Program-made: the position numbers and the translations under genes
Source of the DNA: Candidatus Obscuribacterales bacterium
GTDB taxonomy: Bacteria > Cyanobacteriota > Vampirovibrionia > Obscuribacterales > Obscuribacteraceae
Direction of reading: 5' to 3'
NCBI GenBank assembly: GCA_019746975.1
Contig: JAIERK010000235.1
Location: 1-32,055 of the forward strand
DNA length: 32,055 nucleotides
The notes under the pieces: generated by a model
Database searches by the model: none
The model's input: the letters and a program-made list of their open reading frames with translations, nothing else
Told to the model about the DNA's origin: nothing
Part shown: piece by piece, positions 1-7,931 of the stretch
How positions within the stretch are numbered: position 1 is the first letter of the stretch
How the letters are laid out: each line of letters starts with the position of its first letter

Positions 1-2505
1 ATGGTCGTCTATCGCGTCGGCTCGCGCAATGAAGGTGTCGGCTACACCGGCTCGACACACTTCCTCGAACACATGATGTTCAAGGGCACGACCGATCGTA
101 ACCCGGCAAAGGGCAACGGCATCGACGATTTGCTCAAGCCTCTGGGTGCGGCTTACAACGCCACCACGTCGTACGATCGCACCAACTACTTCGAGGTGGT
201 CGCCTCCGAACATCTCGAGACGGTCCTCGCCATCGAGGCCGACCGGATGCGCAACCTGGTTCTCACCACGGAAGACCGCAACTCGGAGATGTCGGTCGTT
301 CGCAACGAGTTCGAACGGGGCGAGAACGACCCGTCCGATGTGATGTACAAGGAGATGATGGCGGTCGCGTTCCGCGAGCATCCCTACCATCACCCGGTGA
401 TCGGCTGGCGCTCGGACGTTGAAGGCGTGCCGTTGGAGCGGATGAAGCAGTTCTACGACACCTTCTACCACCCGGACAACGCCACGGTGATCATCACCGG
501 CGACTTCGACCCGGCGCATGCTCTGAGTCTTGTGGTGAAGCACTTCGGGGTGTATCCGGCGTCGCCCCATCCGATCCCTCAGGTCTACACGGTCGAGCCC
601 CGTCAGGAAGGCGAGCGCAGCTTCGTGATCCGCCGCGTCGGCAACGACATGCCGCAGGTATGGCTCGGCTTTCACGTGCCCGAGGCTCTGCATGCGGATA
701 TCTACCCGCTGGCAGTGGCCGCGAGCATGCTCGGCAGTCACAAGAAGCGCGCCAGCCGTCTGTACAAGGCTCTGGTAGAGACCGGTCTCGCCGTCGAGTG
801 CTCGGCTTCGTGCGAGCAGATGCGCGACCCGGGCATCTTCTTCCTCGTGGCCACGTGCGCGCCGGATGTCGACCCGGCTTTGGTGGAAGCGGCTCTCCAC
901 AAGGAGATCAAGGGACTGATCGACCGCAAGGCGGACGAGCGCGAACTGACCCGCGTCAAGTCTTCCAATCGCAAGGCCACCGTACTCCAGCACTCCGACG
1001 TGAATAACCAGGCTTCTTCGCTGTGCGACGGCGAGGCTGCCGGGGACTGGAAGTGGGTGGTGGGCTTCGACGACCGGTTCGACGCGGTCACTGCCGATGA
1101 TGTCGCAGCGACGGTCGGCAAGTACCTGGTCGCGACCAACTGCACTACCGGCAAGTACGTCGCGGTTCCCGAGACTGTCGCCCAACCGTCTGCGCCGGAT
1201 GCCGCCCAAGTGGTGGAGGCCGAGGTGGATGGGAGCCAGACCTTCGCCGCGCGCGTCAAGCGTCATGTCCTGCCGAACGGGCTGACCGTGCTGGCACTCG
1301 CCACGCCCGGCTCAGGCACTGTCTCTCTGGCTGGGTCCATCAAGGCGGGCGACTACTTTGCTGGCCCCGACCAAGCGCTGCTCGCCGAGCTGACGTCGTA
1401 CATGCTGACCAAGGGGTCCGAGGGGGTCACCAAGACGGAACTCGCCGAGCAACTCGAGGTTATGAGCGCCGGGATGGGCTTCTCGTCCGGACCGTTCTCG
1501 GTTGGCTTGCGTGCCATCGTCGTCAAGGACGACGCTCCGCTCTACATGGACCTGCTCGGAAAGGTCCTGCGTTTCCCGCTTTTCGATCAGGGAGAGTTGG
1601 ACCAGACCCGCAAGGAGTTCATGTCCCACATTCGGCGCAACAGCTCCGACACCGAGCGAGTCGCGGATGCTCGTCTCTCGCAGGCGCTCTACGAGAAGTC
1701 GTCGGTCTACCACCAGAAGGGCACCGACGCTCTCCTGGAAGAACTTGCCGGCTACACCCGTGAGGCCCTCGTGGCGTTCCACCGCGATCAGTACGTGCCG
1801 AAGGGCACGATTCTGGCCATTGTCGGCGACATCGATGCCGACAACGTCGTCGATATGCTGCCCGCCACGATTAGCGGTTGGCAGGGTGGCGAAGTCAAGC
1901 CGATCGATGTGGCCGAGACCGCAATCCCGAAGGGGCTGACACGGGTCGACGTGCCGATTGCCGGCAAGGCTTCGGTCGATATCGTCACCGGCTTGCCGGT
2001 GGCGTTGCGTCGCACCGCGGCGGATTACTACGCTGCTGTGATCGCCAACGCTGCGCTCGGCGGTGACACGCTCTCCTCGCGTCTCGGTCTCGTCGTCCGC
2101 GAGAAGAATGGTCTCACTTACGGTATCACGAGCGCCTTCGACAACGTCGCCTTCGGTGGTGCCCCGTGGAAGATCACTCTCACGGTCAATCCGGCCAACG
2201 TCGAGAAGGCGCTCGCACTCGTGCGCGAAGTCGTGGATGAGTACCGGTCGAAGGGCATCACGGACAAGGAGCTGGCGGATGAGAAGGGGCGGGCTTACGG
2301 CTCGTTCGTCGTCTCTCTGCGCAGCCCGGTCGCCGTGGCCAGTGTCCTGAGCCAGTACGAGTTCAGCGGGCTCGGTGTTGCCGGTATCGACCAGCTCAAG
2401 GCCTGTTTCGAGAGCGTCACGGTTGATGAAGTCAACGAGGCGATTCAGCGTTACTTCGATCTGGATCACGCCATCACGGTGGTGGCGGGTTCGCTCAAAT
2501 CCTGA
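1..2505 (+). CDS. M16 family zinc metallopeptidase, two-domain, 5' end outside window
   Basis: This is a pitrilysin/processing-peptidase-family zinc protease that would cleave peptides or small proteins. The inverted zinc motif HxxEH is at residues 20-24 (HFLEH), and the expected third ligand is about E103 in RNEFE. A second, non-catalytic M16 domain runs from about residue 420 to 834. It lacks HxxEH but keeps the substrate-binding Arg/Tyr pair (R700, Y707 in REKNGLTYG), the usual active-plus-inactive arrangement. The reading frame is open at base 1. Family members normally have about 40-60 residues before HxxEH, so the ATG at base 1 is an internal Met and the true start lies to the left. Export cannot be judged without the N-terminus. 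Codons mostly end in C or G. A 13-bp hairpin follows the stop. Confidence 0.93.
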   Translation: MVVYRVGSRNEGVGYTGSTHFLEHMMFKGTTDRNPAKGNGIDDLLKPLGAAYNATTSYDRTNYFEVVASEHLETVLAIEADRMRNLVLTTEDRNSEMSVVRNEFERGENDPSDVMYKEMMAVAFREHPYHHPVIGWRSDVEGVPLERMKQFYDTFYHPDNATVIITGDFDPAHALSLVVKHFGVYPASPHPIPQVYTVEPRQEGERSFVIRRVGNDMPQVWLGFHVPEALHADIYPLAVAASMLGSHKKRASRLYKALVETGLAVECSASCEQMRDPGIFFLVATCAPDVDPALVEAALHKEIKGLIDRKADERELTRVKSSNRKATVLQHSDVNNQASSLCDGEAAGDWKWVVGFDDRFDAVTADDVAATVGKYLVATNCTTGKYVAVPETVAQPSAPDAAQVVEAEVDGSQTFAARVKRHVLPNGLTVLALATPGSGTVSLAGSIKAGDYFAGPDQALLAELTSYMLTKGSEGVTKTELAEQLEVMSAGMGFSSGPFSVGLRAIVVKDDAPLYMDLLGKVLRFPLFDQGELDQTRKEFMSHIRRNSSDTERVADARLSQALYEKSSVYHQKGTDALLEELAGYTREALVAFHRDQYVPKGTILAIVGDIDADNVVDMLPATISGWQGGEVKPIDVAETAIPKGLTRVDVPIAGKASVDIVTGLPVALRRTAADYYAAVIANAALGGDTLSSRLGLVVREKNGLTYGITSAFDNVAFGGAPWKITLTVNPANVEKALALVREVVDEYRSKGITDKELADEKGRAYGSFVVSLRSPVAVASVLSQYEFSGLGVAGIDQLKACFESVTVDEVNEAIQRYFDLDHAITVVAGSLKS

Positions 2506-2525
2506 TTCGGAGTAATGAGGCGGAC

Positions 2526-2556
2526 CCGGACGAGGGGCTCGACGCCCCTCGTCCGG
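2526..2556 (+). terminator. 13-bp perfect hairpin after the M16 peptidase gene
   Basis: Bases 2526-2538 pair perfectly with 2544-2556 around a 5-base loop, starting 21 bases after the stop codon. Only TCTT follows, so there is no true U-tract. It may be a terminator or a 3'-end protecting structure. Confidence 0.6.
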
Positions 2557-2649
2557 TCTTGCCGTTGAGTGCTGTCCAATGAAGAGCAAGTTCTCATCCT
2601 GCTGCTCGATAGAGCTGTACTCCTAGCCGAGTGCAAGTGAGGTGGTAAA

Positions 2650-4029
2650 GTGAAGAAAACCAGTAACCTGAAGACGCAGGCACCAGCTCAGTCTCGTGCA
2701 TTCTTCAAAGACAAGCGAAAGGAGTTTTGCTCCCGCCTGCCGGACAACTGCATCGCGATCATCGTCAGCAACCCGGAGCAAACCCGGAGCAACGACACCG
2801 AGTATTTCTACCGACAGTCGTCTGACGTACTCTACCTGAGCGGTTTTCCCGAGCCGGATTCAGTGCTTCTTTTCGTCAAGCGTAAAGGCAAGACGCGCTT
2901 CATCATGTTCGTCCTGCCCAAAGATGCTGCGAAGGAAACCTGGACCGGTCGCCGGTTTGGGGTCGAAGGAGCGAAACGAAACTTTGGTTGCTCCGAGGCG
3001 CATACCATCGAAGAGTTCCCCTCCATCCTCGCCGAGCTTCTTTCCGAAGCCGACCAGGTGTTCTACAAGTTGGGCCGCAACCCGACGATCGACAATCTCT
3101 TCCGCAAAGAGTGGCTCAAGGACCAGAAGCCGCTCAGCAACCCGGAAGACATCCTGCATCAGCTGCGGCACGTCAAGCAGCCAGACGAGCTCGAGTTGAT
3201 GCGTCATGCGGCCGAGATCTCGGCACTGGCGCACAGCGCGGCGATGCGTGCCGTTCGGCCAGGCTGGCACGAGTACCAGGTGAAGGGCGTCATCGAAGGG
3301 GTATGCGCTGACAATGGCGCACCCGACGTGGCCTATAACACCATCGCTGCAGGTGGCAATAACGCAGTCATTCTGCACTACACGACCAATTCAGATGAGC
3401 TTCTCGACGGGGATCTCATTCTGGTCGATGCCGCTTGCGAATACCGTGGCTATGCCGCCGACATCACGAGGACCTATCCGGTCAACGGCAAGTTCTCCAA
3501 GGCGCAAAAGCAGGTCTACGAAGTGGTGCTGGCCGCTCAGATGGCGGCGATTGCTGCAGCCAAGCCCGGCTCCACGCTCAACAAGGTGCACGCTGCGGCG
3601 GAGAAGGTCCTGCGTGACGGTCTCGTGAAACTCGGTATCCTGAAGAAGGGTATGGAGTCCGCGAAGACACATGCCGAGGTCGTCGAGCGCGCCACCAAAA
3701 AGAAGTGTCTGGACAAGACCGCGCACCTCGGTCGATTCTACATGCACGGTACCAGCCACTGGCTCGGACTGGACGTGCATGACGTGTCGGGCGTGGAGAA
3801 GAAGAAAAGCAAGGCGCTCGAGTTGGCACCAGGAATGGTGTTGACCGTGGAGCCCGGTCTCTACCTTCCCGCCGACGACAAGCTCGTGCCGCGGAAATTC
3901 CGAGGCATCGGCATTCGTATCGAGGACGATGTTGTGATCACCGAAGACGGTTGCGAAGTGATCACGGCAAGCGTGCCCAAGACGGTCGCCGACATCGAAA
4001 GCCTTATGGCTGGCTCTGCTGAAGAGTAA
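2650..4029 (+). CDS. pepP: Xaa-Pro aminopeptidase (M24B, aminopeptidase P)
   Basis: This cytosolic dinuclear-metal enzyme removes an N-terminal residue that precedes proline. Residues about 15-150 match the aminopeptidase P N-terminal domain and 175-445 the pita-bread catalytic domain. All five metal ligands are visible: D260 (VDAACEY), D271 (ADITRTYP), H370 (GTSHWLGLDVHD), E401 (VEPGLY) and E425 (RIEDDV). H243 and H377 fit the catalytic histidines. The length of 459 aa is normal for bacterial PepP. The start is GTG at 2650, supported by the Shine-Dalgarno-like GAGGTGG at 2639-2645; no better ATG lies near the domain start. There is no signal peptide. It lies 144 bases after the M16 gene but behind that gene's hairpin, so it is probably transcribed separately. 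The codon style matches the M16 gene. Confidence 0.95.
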   Translation: MKKTSNLKTQAPAQSRAFFKDKRKEFCSRLPDNCIAIIVSNPEQTRSNDTEYFYRQSSDVLYLSGFPEPDSVLLFVKRKGKTRFIMFVLPKDAAKETWTGRRFGVEGAKRNFGCSEAHTIEEFPSILAELLSEADQVFYKLGRNPTIDNLFRKEWLKDQKPLSNPEDILHQLRHVKQPDELELMRHAAEISALAHSAAMRAVRPGWHEYQVKGVIEGVCADNGAPDVAYNTIAAGGNNAVILHYTTNSDELLDGDLILVDAACEYRGYAADITRTYPVNGKFSKAQKQVYEVVLAAQMAAIAAAKPGSTLNKVHAAAEKVLRDGLVKLGILKKGMESAKTHAEVVERATKKKCLDKTAHLGRFYMHGTSHWLGLDVHDVSGVEKKKSKALELAPGMVLTVEPGLYLPADDKLVPRKFRGIGIRIEDDVVITEDGCEVITASVPKTVADIESLMAGSAEE

Positions 4030-4174
4030 GCTATCGCCGATTGATCAACGCGGCAATCGTAATCGAATCCGCTGCCGGTCGTCGTGACGACGGCGTCCCG
4101 GTATCGGATTCGTTTGCGTGCGACGCAAAACCATTGCGAGCGGCATAACTCCGCTCCTACAGGAAGGGTCTTTC

Positions 4175-4768
4175 ATGAAGCTAGTCAGAAACACGGTCCT
4201 GATTCTGGCGGGACTTGCTATCGCATTTGGTGGCGGTACCTATTTCGGGTACCACATGCCTCGCGATGGCGTCGACCCGCAGGATTACATCGAGACCATC
4301 TTCACGCCTTACGACAACGGCATTGCCGCCTACCTCAAGTTCCTGGACAAGGCGACGAAGTCGGTCAACATCGCGGCATACTCTTTGACGCACGATGAGA
4401 TAACAGCGAAGCTCATCGAACTCAAGGGGCGCGGTGTCACGGTCCGTGTCTTGCTCGACCAGTCCCAAAGCGCCAACAAGGACCAGAAGGAACAGATCGA
4501 AAACCTTCGTGCCGCCGGCATCGAGGTGGTGATTGGTAAATCCGAGGCGTACGGTCAGATTATGCACCACAAGTACACCATCATCGATGGTTTGTGGGTG
4601 CACAACGGCAGTTGGAACTTCTCCAATTCCGCCAGCAAGCAGGCTAACACGCTCGAGTTCATCAAGTCGCCCACGCGAGCGAAGAAGTTCCTGGACAACT
4701 GGGAGCGCATGTACACGTTCATGAAGGCGCACGAGAACAAGGCGACACCGGTCAGGAAGTCGCGCTAG
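4175..4768 (+). CDS. Membrane-anchored single-HKD phospholipase D/nuclease-family protein
   Basis: The protein has 197 aa from the ATG at 4175, chosen because AGGAAGG (4161-4167) sits 7 bases upstream. A longer in-frame ORF from 4118 has no such site. Residues about 5-23 form a hydrophobic signal anchor, so the enzyme probably faces the periplasm or outside. One HxKx4D motif is present (H131, K133, D138), followed by a GSWNFSNSA segment. This is typical of Nuc-type endonucleases and mitochondrial PLD-like enzymes, which act as homodimers with one HKD per subunit. Substrate could be nucleic acid or phosphodiester lipid; the sequence does not decide. The gene appears monocistronic and is followed by a 13-bp hairpin. 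Confidence 0.88.
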   Translation: MKLVRNTVLILAGLAIAFGGGTYFGYHMPRDGVDPQDYIETIFTPYDNGIAAYLKFLDKATKSVNIAAYSLTHDEITAKLIELKGRGVTVRVLLDQSQSANKDQKEQIENLRAAGIEVVIGKSEAYGQIMHHKYTIIDGLWVHNGSWNFSNSASKQANTLEFIKSPTRAKKFLDNWERMYTFMKAHENKATPVRKSR

Positions 4769-4815
4769 TCTGGTGTCATGGGTGGTGCCACGCTGGGCAT
4801 CGCCCCGCATCAGTC

Positions 4816-4845
4816 GAAGAGCGGGAGGACCTCCTCCCGCTCTTC
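4816..4845 (+). terminator. 13-bp perfect hairpin after the PLD-like gene
   Basis: Bases 4816-4828 pair perfectly with 4833-4845 around a 4-base loop, 48 bases after the stop. The downstream tail is TTGTCC, with no run of T. Confidence 0.6.
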
Positions 4846-5717
4846 TTGTCCAAAGAAATATACTAAACATAGTAGCAGGTCCTGATAGTAGGACCGTAAT
4901 GGTTGGTCAGTGGCGGATGTCTTTGCATCAGCTGCAACCATGCCAAGCCGATTCTCGCAACAGCTTTCTCTCAAAGACACAGACATTAACTTCTATTTGC
5001 TGGATGGCACTCCGAGATAACCTCAACGTGTCCAAGTATCTCGGAGTGCTAGTAGTAAAGACGAGAAGTTTACCTGCGCAGGTCTAGCGGAATGGCTGTA
5101 GGCATAAGTTGTGGCATGTGAGGAAATGATGATTCCAACGTACGCGATTTGGTTAGAGCCGTTAGTTGATGTGATCTTGCTGACTCGAATCTGGTGTGTC
5201 GTTTAGCGCCGTGGACTGTGCGTGTCCGTGATTTAACGGGAGCAATTCTGTCGATATTCTTGGATATCTGGAAAAATGATAGGACTGTTGAAAGCGAAAA
5301 CCTGCTCTATCTGTAGCTTTTGGGTTTGATCGCTAATCAGGGTTCACCATGGTTGAATGATATCAGCACCAATAACAGTGCTAGCGTGAGAAGTCGTTTG
5401 TTGCCGAATCTCCTATGCAATTCTGCAATATGAAGAGCAAGAACTGGAGGCGTATTCGGAGCGTGCGGCCAATTTAAGCGCTTTAGCAACAATACTAGCT
5501 GTGGTATCAAACCAAACTTAGTATGCAAATGTCATTTGGTTTTCCCTCTCACACTAAAATCTCTCACCTCAAACCGCATCGCCTCAACGAAATTGAAAGA
5601 AAGATCGCCCGAGAGAGGGTGAGCGTACAAGTGACTGGTCAATTTCCTCAGCAATCGAGGTCGATGGTTCCCATAGGCGGGGAGCATTAGACCGCGATAC
5701 AAACATTGGGATGTGTC
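4846..5717. other. Long non-coding spacer
   Basis: About 870 bases, more AT-rich than the flanking genes. Short open frames here have no convincing ribosome-binding site, domain or codon bias. I saw no tRNA, repeat or clear promoter. Confidence 0.5.
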
Positions 5718-6347
5718 ATGTCTATCGCATTGAAGACTCTCGCTGTGTTGGTCGCTGCGCTGACGGCCGGTCTCCTCTGGTTCTTCCCCTTCACGGTGGG
5801 GACGATCCTCGCCGGGTGGGTCGGAGGCCTCCTGTTCGAATACTTTCTGCACCGACTGTACCACAGTCACAACATCGGCACCCACAAGGAGCACCACACC
5901 GACTACTTCTTCCTGGAGCCGCTGGAAACCGCCAAGCGCGCACACCCGCTCTGGGAGTACACGAAGTACGCGTTGATCGTGCTCATCTGCCTTATGCCGT
6001 TGGCGGCGCTGATCGGGTGGAAGTACTACTTCATCTTCTACGCTGGGATGGTGTTCCACCTGATGGTAATCTACCAGGCGGTCCACTTCCTGTTCCACTA
6101 CGACAAGCACTTGCCTCAGTCCGTCACGTCGAGCGAGTGGTACATCTGGTGGCGGCTGTGCCACATCGAGCACCACTGGCACTCGTCGCGTAAGAACTAC
6201 AGCGTGTCCTGCCCCTTCATCGACATGCTGTTCGGTACCTACGAAAAGCCGCGACCCAGTTACCGCGACGTGCCGATGAAACGAGGCGGTCGGAAAGTGG
6301 AGGTGGTAGCGGAGACGGCCGAGGCCGCGCAGACCGGCGAAGCCTGA
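5718..6347 (+). CDS. Fatty acid/sterol hydroxylase-superfamily di-iron membrane protein
   Basis: An integral membrane di-iron oxygenase-type protein of 209 aa, expected to hydroxylate or desaturate a lipid such as a fatty acid, carotenoid or sterol-like substrate. The histidine clusters of the superfamily are all present: HRLYH (H45, H49), HKEHH (H56, H59, H60), a middle group at H123, H127 and H131, and HIEHHWH (H149, H152, H153, H155). Hydrophobic segments lie at about 5-35 and 85-125. ATG 5718 is preferred because GGGA lies just upstream; the in-frame TTG at 5706 adds only four residues. The last 20 residues are polar and Ala/Glu-rich. The gene stands alone between long spacers, so the substrate cannot be inferred from neighbours. 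Confidence 0.88.
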   Translation: MSIALKTLAVLVAALTAGLLWFFPFTVGTILAGWVGGLLFEYFLHRLYHSHNIGTHKEHHTDYFFLEPLETAKRAHPLWEYTKYALIVLICLMPLAALIGWKYYFIFYAGMVFHLMVIYQAVHFLFHYDKHLPQSVTSSEWYIWWRLCHIEHHWHSSRKNYSVSCPFIDMLFGTYEKPRPSYRDVPMKRGGRKVEVVAETAEAAQTGEA

Positions 6348-6392
6348 TCGTAACCGCCGCGCTGACCTTAGGTGTAGATTGGATGCTCCGCG

Positions 6393-6417
6393 TCAGCGGT
6401 TTGCCCTGGGCCGCTGA
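6393..6417 (+). terminator. Weak 7-bp hairpin after the hydroxylase gene
   Basis: Bases 6393-6399 pair with 6411-6417 around an 11-base loop, 45 bases after the stop. There is no U-tract, and the stem is shorter than the others in this window. Confidence 0.3.
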
Positions 6418-6520
6418 GATAGTGATTCACGATTGATTGGTGTGAAAAGTTGTGTTTTTCGCAATGCGCAAGCCTTTCGTGAAGGTTTGCACATTGCTTG
6501 TGATTAACCCCGGTCTTGGG

Positions 6521-6548
6521 TTGTCACTGTCTGTGGTGCTTATATTAA
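6521..6548 (+). promoter_or_regulatory. Possible sigma70-type promoter before the small ORF
   Basis: TTGTCA (6521-6526) and TATTAA (6543-6548) are separated by 16 bases, close to the -35/-10 consensus. They lie about 75 bases before the start of the small ORF at 6625. This is pattern matching only. Confidence 0.3.
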
Positions 6549-6624
6549 ATGAGGTAGTAAAGAGTTGGGTCTATGGTCTATGGTTGATTCGCCGGACGCA
6601 CACACACAAAGGAGAGACGTCCAC

Positions 6625-6819
6625 ATGTACCATATGCAAGCTGTCCCGGTTTCATTCCACAAGCCTTCTCTATGTGAGCAAGAGAAATCTACCGGCTGGC
6701 ATGCAGTGACATCGCAAGAAGTCGTCAATTCGCCACACCAAACGATGTTCGCTGGAGTGAAGAGGCGCTTGAGACAAGACGGGAGGCTGTCGGCGTTCCA
6801 AATTCCAAACGCTAATTGA
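6625..6819 (+). CDS. Possible small protein of unknown function, 64 aa
   Basis: I do not recognise this protein. The argument for it is the near-ideal Shine-Dalgarno AAAGGAGAG at 6608-6616, which ends 8 bases before ATG 6625, together with a promoter-like pair upstream. The product starts MYHMQAVPVSF, is basic overall (GVKRRLRQDGR near the C-terminus) and has no membrane segment or cysteine motif. The frame stays open for some 60 bases upstream of the ATG with no better start. Codon use is neutral and unlike the C/G-ending neighbours, so it may equally be chance or a regulatory leader. Confidence 0.4.
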   Translation: MYHMQAVPVSFHKPSLCEQEKSTGWHAVTSQEVVNSPHQTMFAGVKRRLRQDGRLSAFQIPNAN

Positions 6820-7222
6820 GTCACGTCGATAATCGCTCTGTTTCAGATTGACGCAATCAAATTTCTACCTCCTTTGTTGCACGTTGTTCAAACTCGATTC
6901 AACTTCGTGCCGTGAACAATGTTTCGGAAGATTATGCAGGAAATATGGCAGATCCGCGCGTCGCGTCAGGTAACTAACAATTGTCGAATACGGAGCGAGC
7001 AGGGCAGAGTCGGTGACAACGTGCTCTCCTCGAATCGATTAATTGATCACCTCAAGCCGAGGAGGTGCTCTTGATCGGTGCCACCGCCAAGAGTGGCGCT
7101 CTAGTCCGGGCTGTTGTTTCTTCAAATCAATCAAAATATTCGATCGGACGACCATCCGAAAGGCCGATGCTAAGGATGATCTTGCAATCGATAATGAGCC
7201 TGGTTTCTGCAAGAGGAATTTT
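6820..7222. other. Non-coding spacer before the cytochrome gene
   Basis: About 400 bases. The cytochrome reading frame extends back to 7043 but shows no signal peptide or family similarity before 7223. Nothing else was recognised. Confidence 0.45.
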
Positions 7223-7636
7223 ATGATGTCAAAAGGAAGGGCAACACTGGTTCTTGTTCTCCTAGTCACGGTCTTGGGACTCGCAAGTTCCTCAACCGGT
7301 TTCGCGAAACCGACTCAGCCCAAAAAAGGGGAGTCCATTTACATGGCTAACTGCGAGGCCTGTCATATGCTTGGAAAAAATGTCATAAAGCCGCGCAAGG
7401 ACATAGTGACATCCGAAAAGATTGCCAACCTCCGACAGTTCGAGAAATTTCTGTCCGAGAGGCATGGCTTGATGCCGGATTTTCGCAGCATTGCCGCCGA
7501 CAAAAAGGTTCTTTCGTCTTTATTCAGGTACGTGAAGACGCTAAAAGATCAGGAGTGGGAATACTATCCGGATGATACGAAATCGGCTGATCCAAAGTCT
7601 TCTAAAGATAATTCTGAGACGCGTGAGTCGAAGTAG
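7223..7636 (+). CDS. Secreted monohaem cytochrome c, c6-like
   Basis: A small exported electron carrier of 137 aa. It begins with a signal peptide (hydrophobic residues about 8-22, likely cleavage after A28 in GFA-K). One haem c site, CEACH (C44, C47, H48), and a distal Met ligand M84 in GLMPDF are visible. The segment NVIKPRKD right after the haem site resembles the NVxxPxK element of cyanobacterial cytochrome c6, and the C-terminal helix (SSLFRYVKTL) also fits class I cytochromes. The tail after residue 112 is Lys/Ser/Asp-rich and hydrophilic. ATG 7223 follows AAGAGGA (7211-7217); the adjacent ATG at 7226 is an alternative. It probably shuttles electrons to a terminal oxidase. No respiratory gene lies nearby. 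Confidence 0.85.
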   Translation: MMSKGRATLVLVLLVTVLGLASSSTGFAKPTQPKKGESIYMANCEACHMLGKNVIKPRKDIVTSEKIANLRQFEKFLSERHGLMPDFRSIAADKKVLSSLFRYVKTLKDQEWEYYPDDTKSADPKSSKDNSETRESK

Positions 7637-7885
7637 ATGATGAGTTCTATTTCGGCACATCGCAAATTCAATCGCAATCCTTCGATACTGTCCTAACCCC
7701 TCAATATTCGAAGCGATCCGCTTAGAACAGCTGCATGAGACGCCTACTAACTCTATGTAACTATTCTATCCTTCGTGTCGATTCTCTCCGTTTTTCACGA
7801 GAGCCCTTACTTCGTTCAGAAGTCTACCTCGCATGGGCGAGAATCAAGGTAGTCCTCGATTCCGACTATTGAAGTGACGCCAGGT

Positions 7886-7921
7886 GCCGGAGCTAGCATC
7901 ATATATGGTGCTAGCTCCGGC
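7886..7921 (-). terminator. 13-bp perfect hairpin after the minus-strand beta-helix gene
   Basis: Bases 7886-7898 pair perfectly with 7909-7921 around a 10-base loop, just beyond the stop of the minus-strand gene ending at 7932. No U-tract follows on the minus strand. Confidence 0.6.
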
Positions 7922-7931
7922 AAAGCTTGGC

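Noticed and set aside
1..3. ATG at the first base as the true start of the M16 peptidase
   Set aside because: HxxEH would lie only 20 residues in, whereas the family has a longer conserved strand region before it; the frame is open at the edge.
1312..2589. Minus-strand 425-codon open frame opposite the M16 gene
   Set aside because: It is complementary to a conserved peptidase coding frame; no domain or start signal.
4773..5087. Plus-strand 104-codon frame overlapping the hairpin after the PLD-like gene
   Set aside because: It runs through the terminator-like hairpin and shows no coding character.
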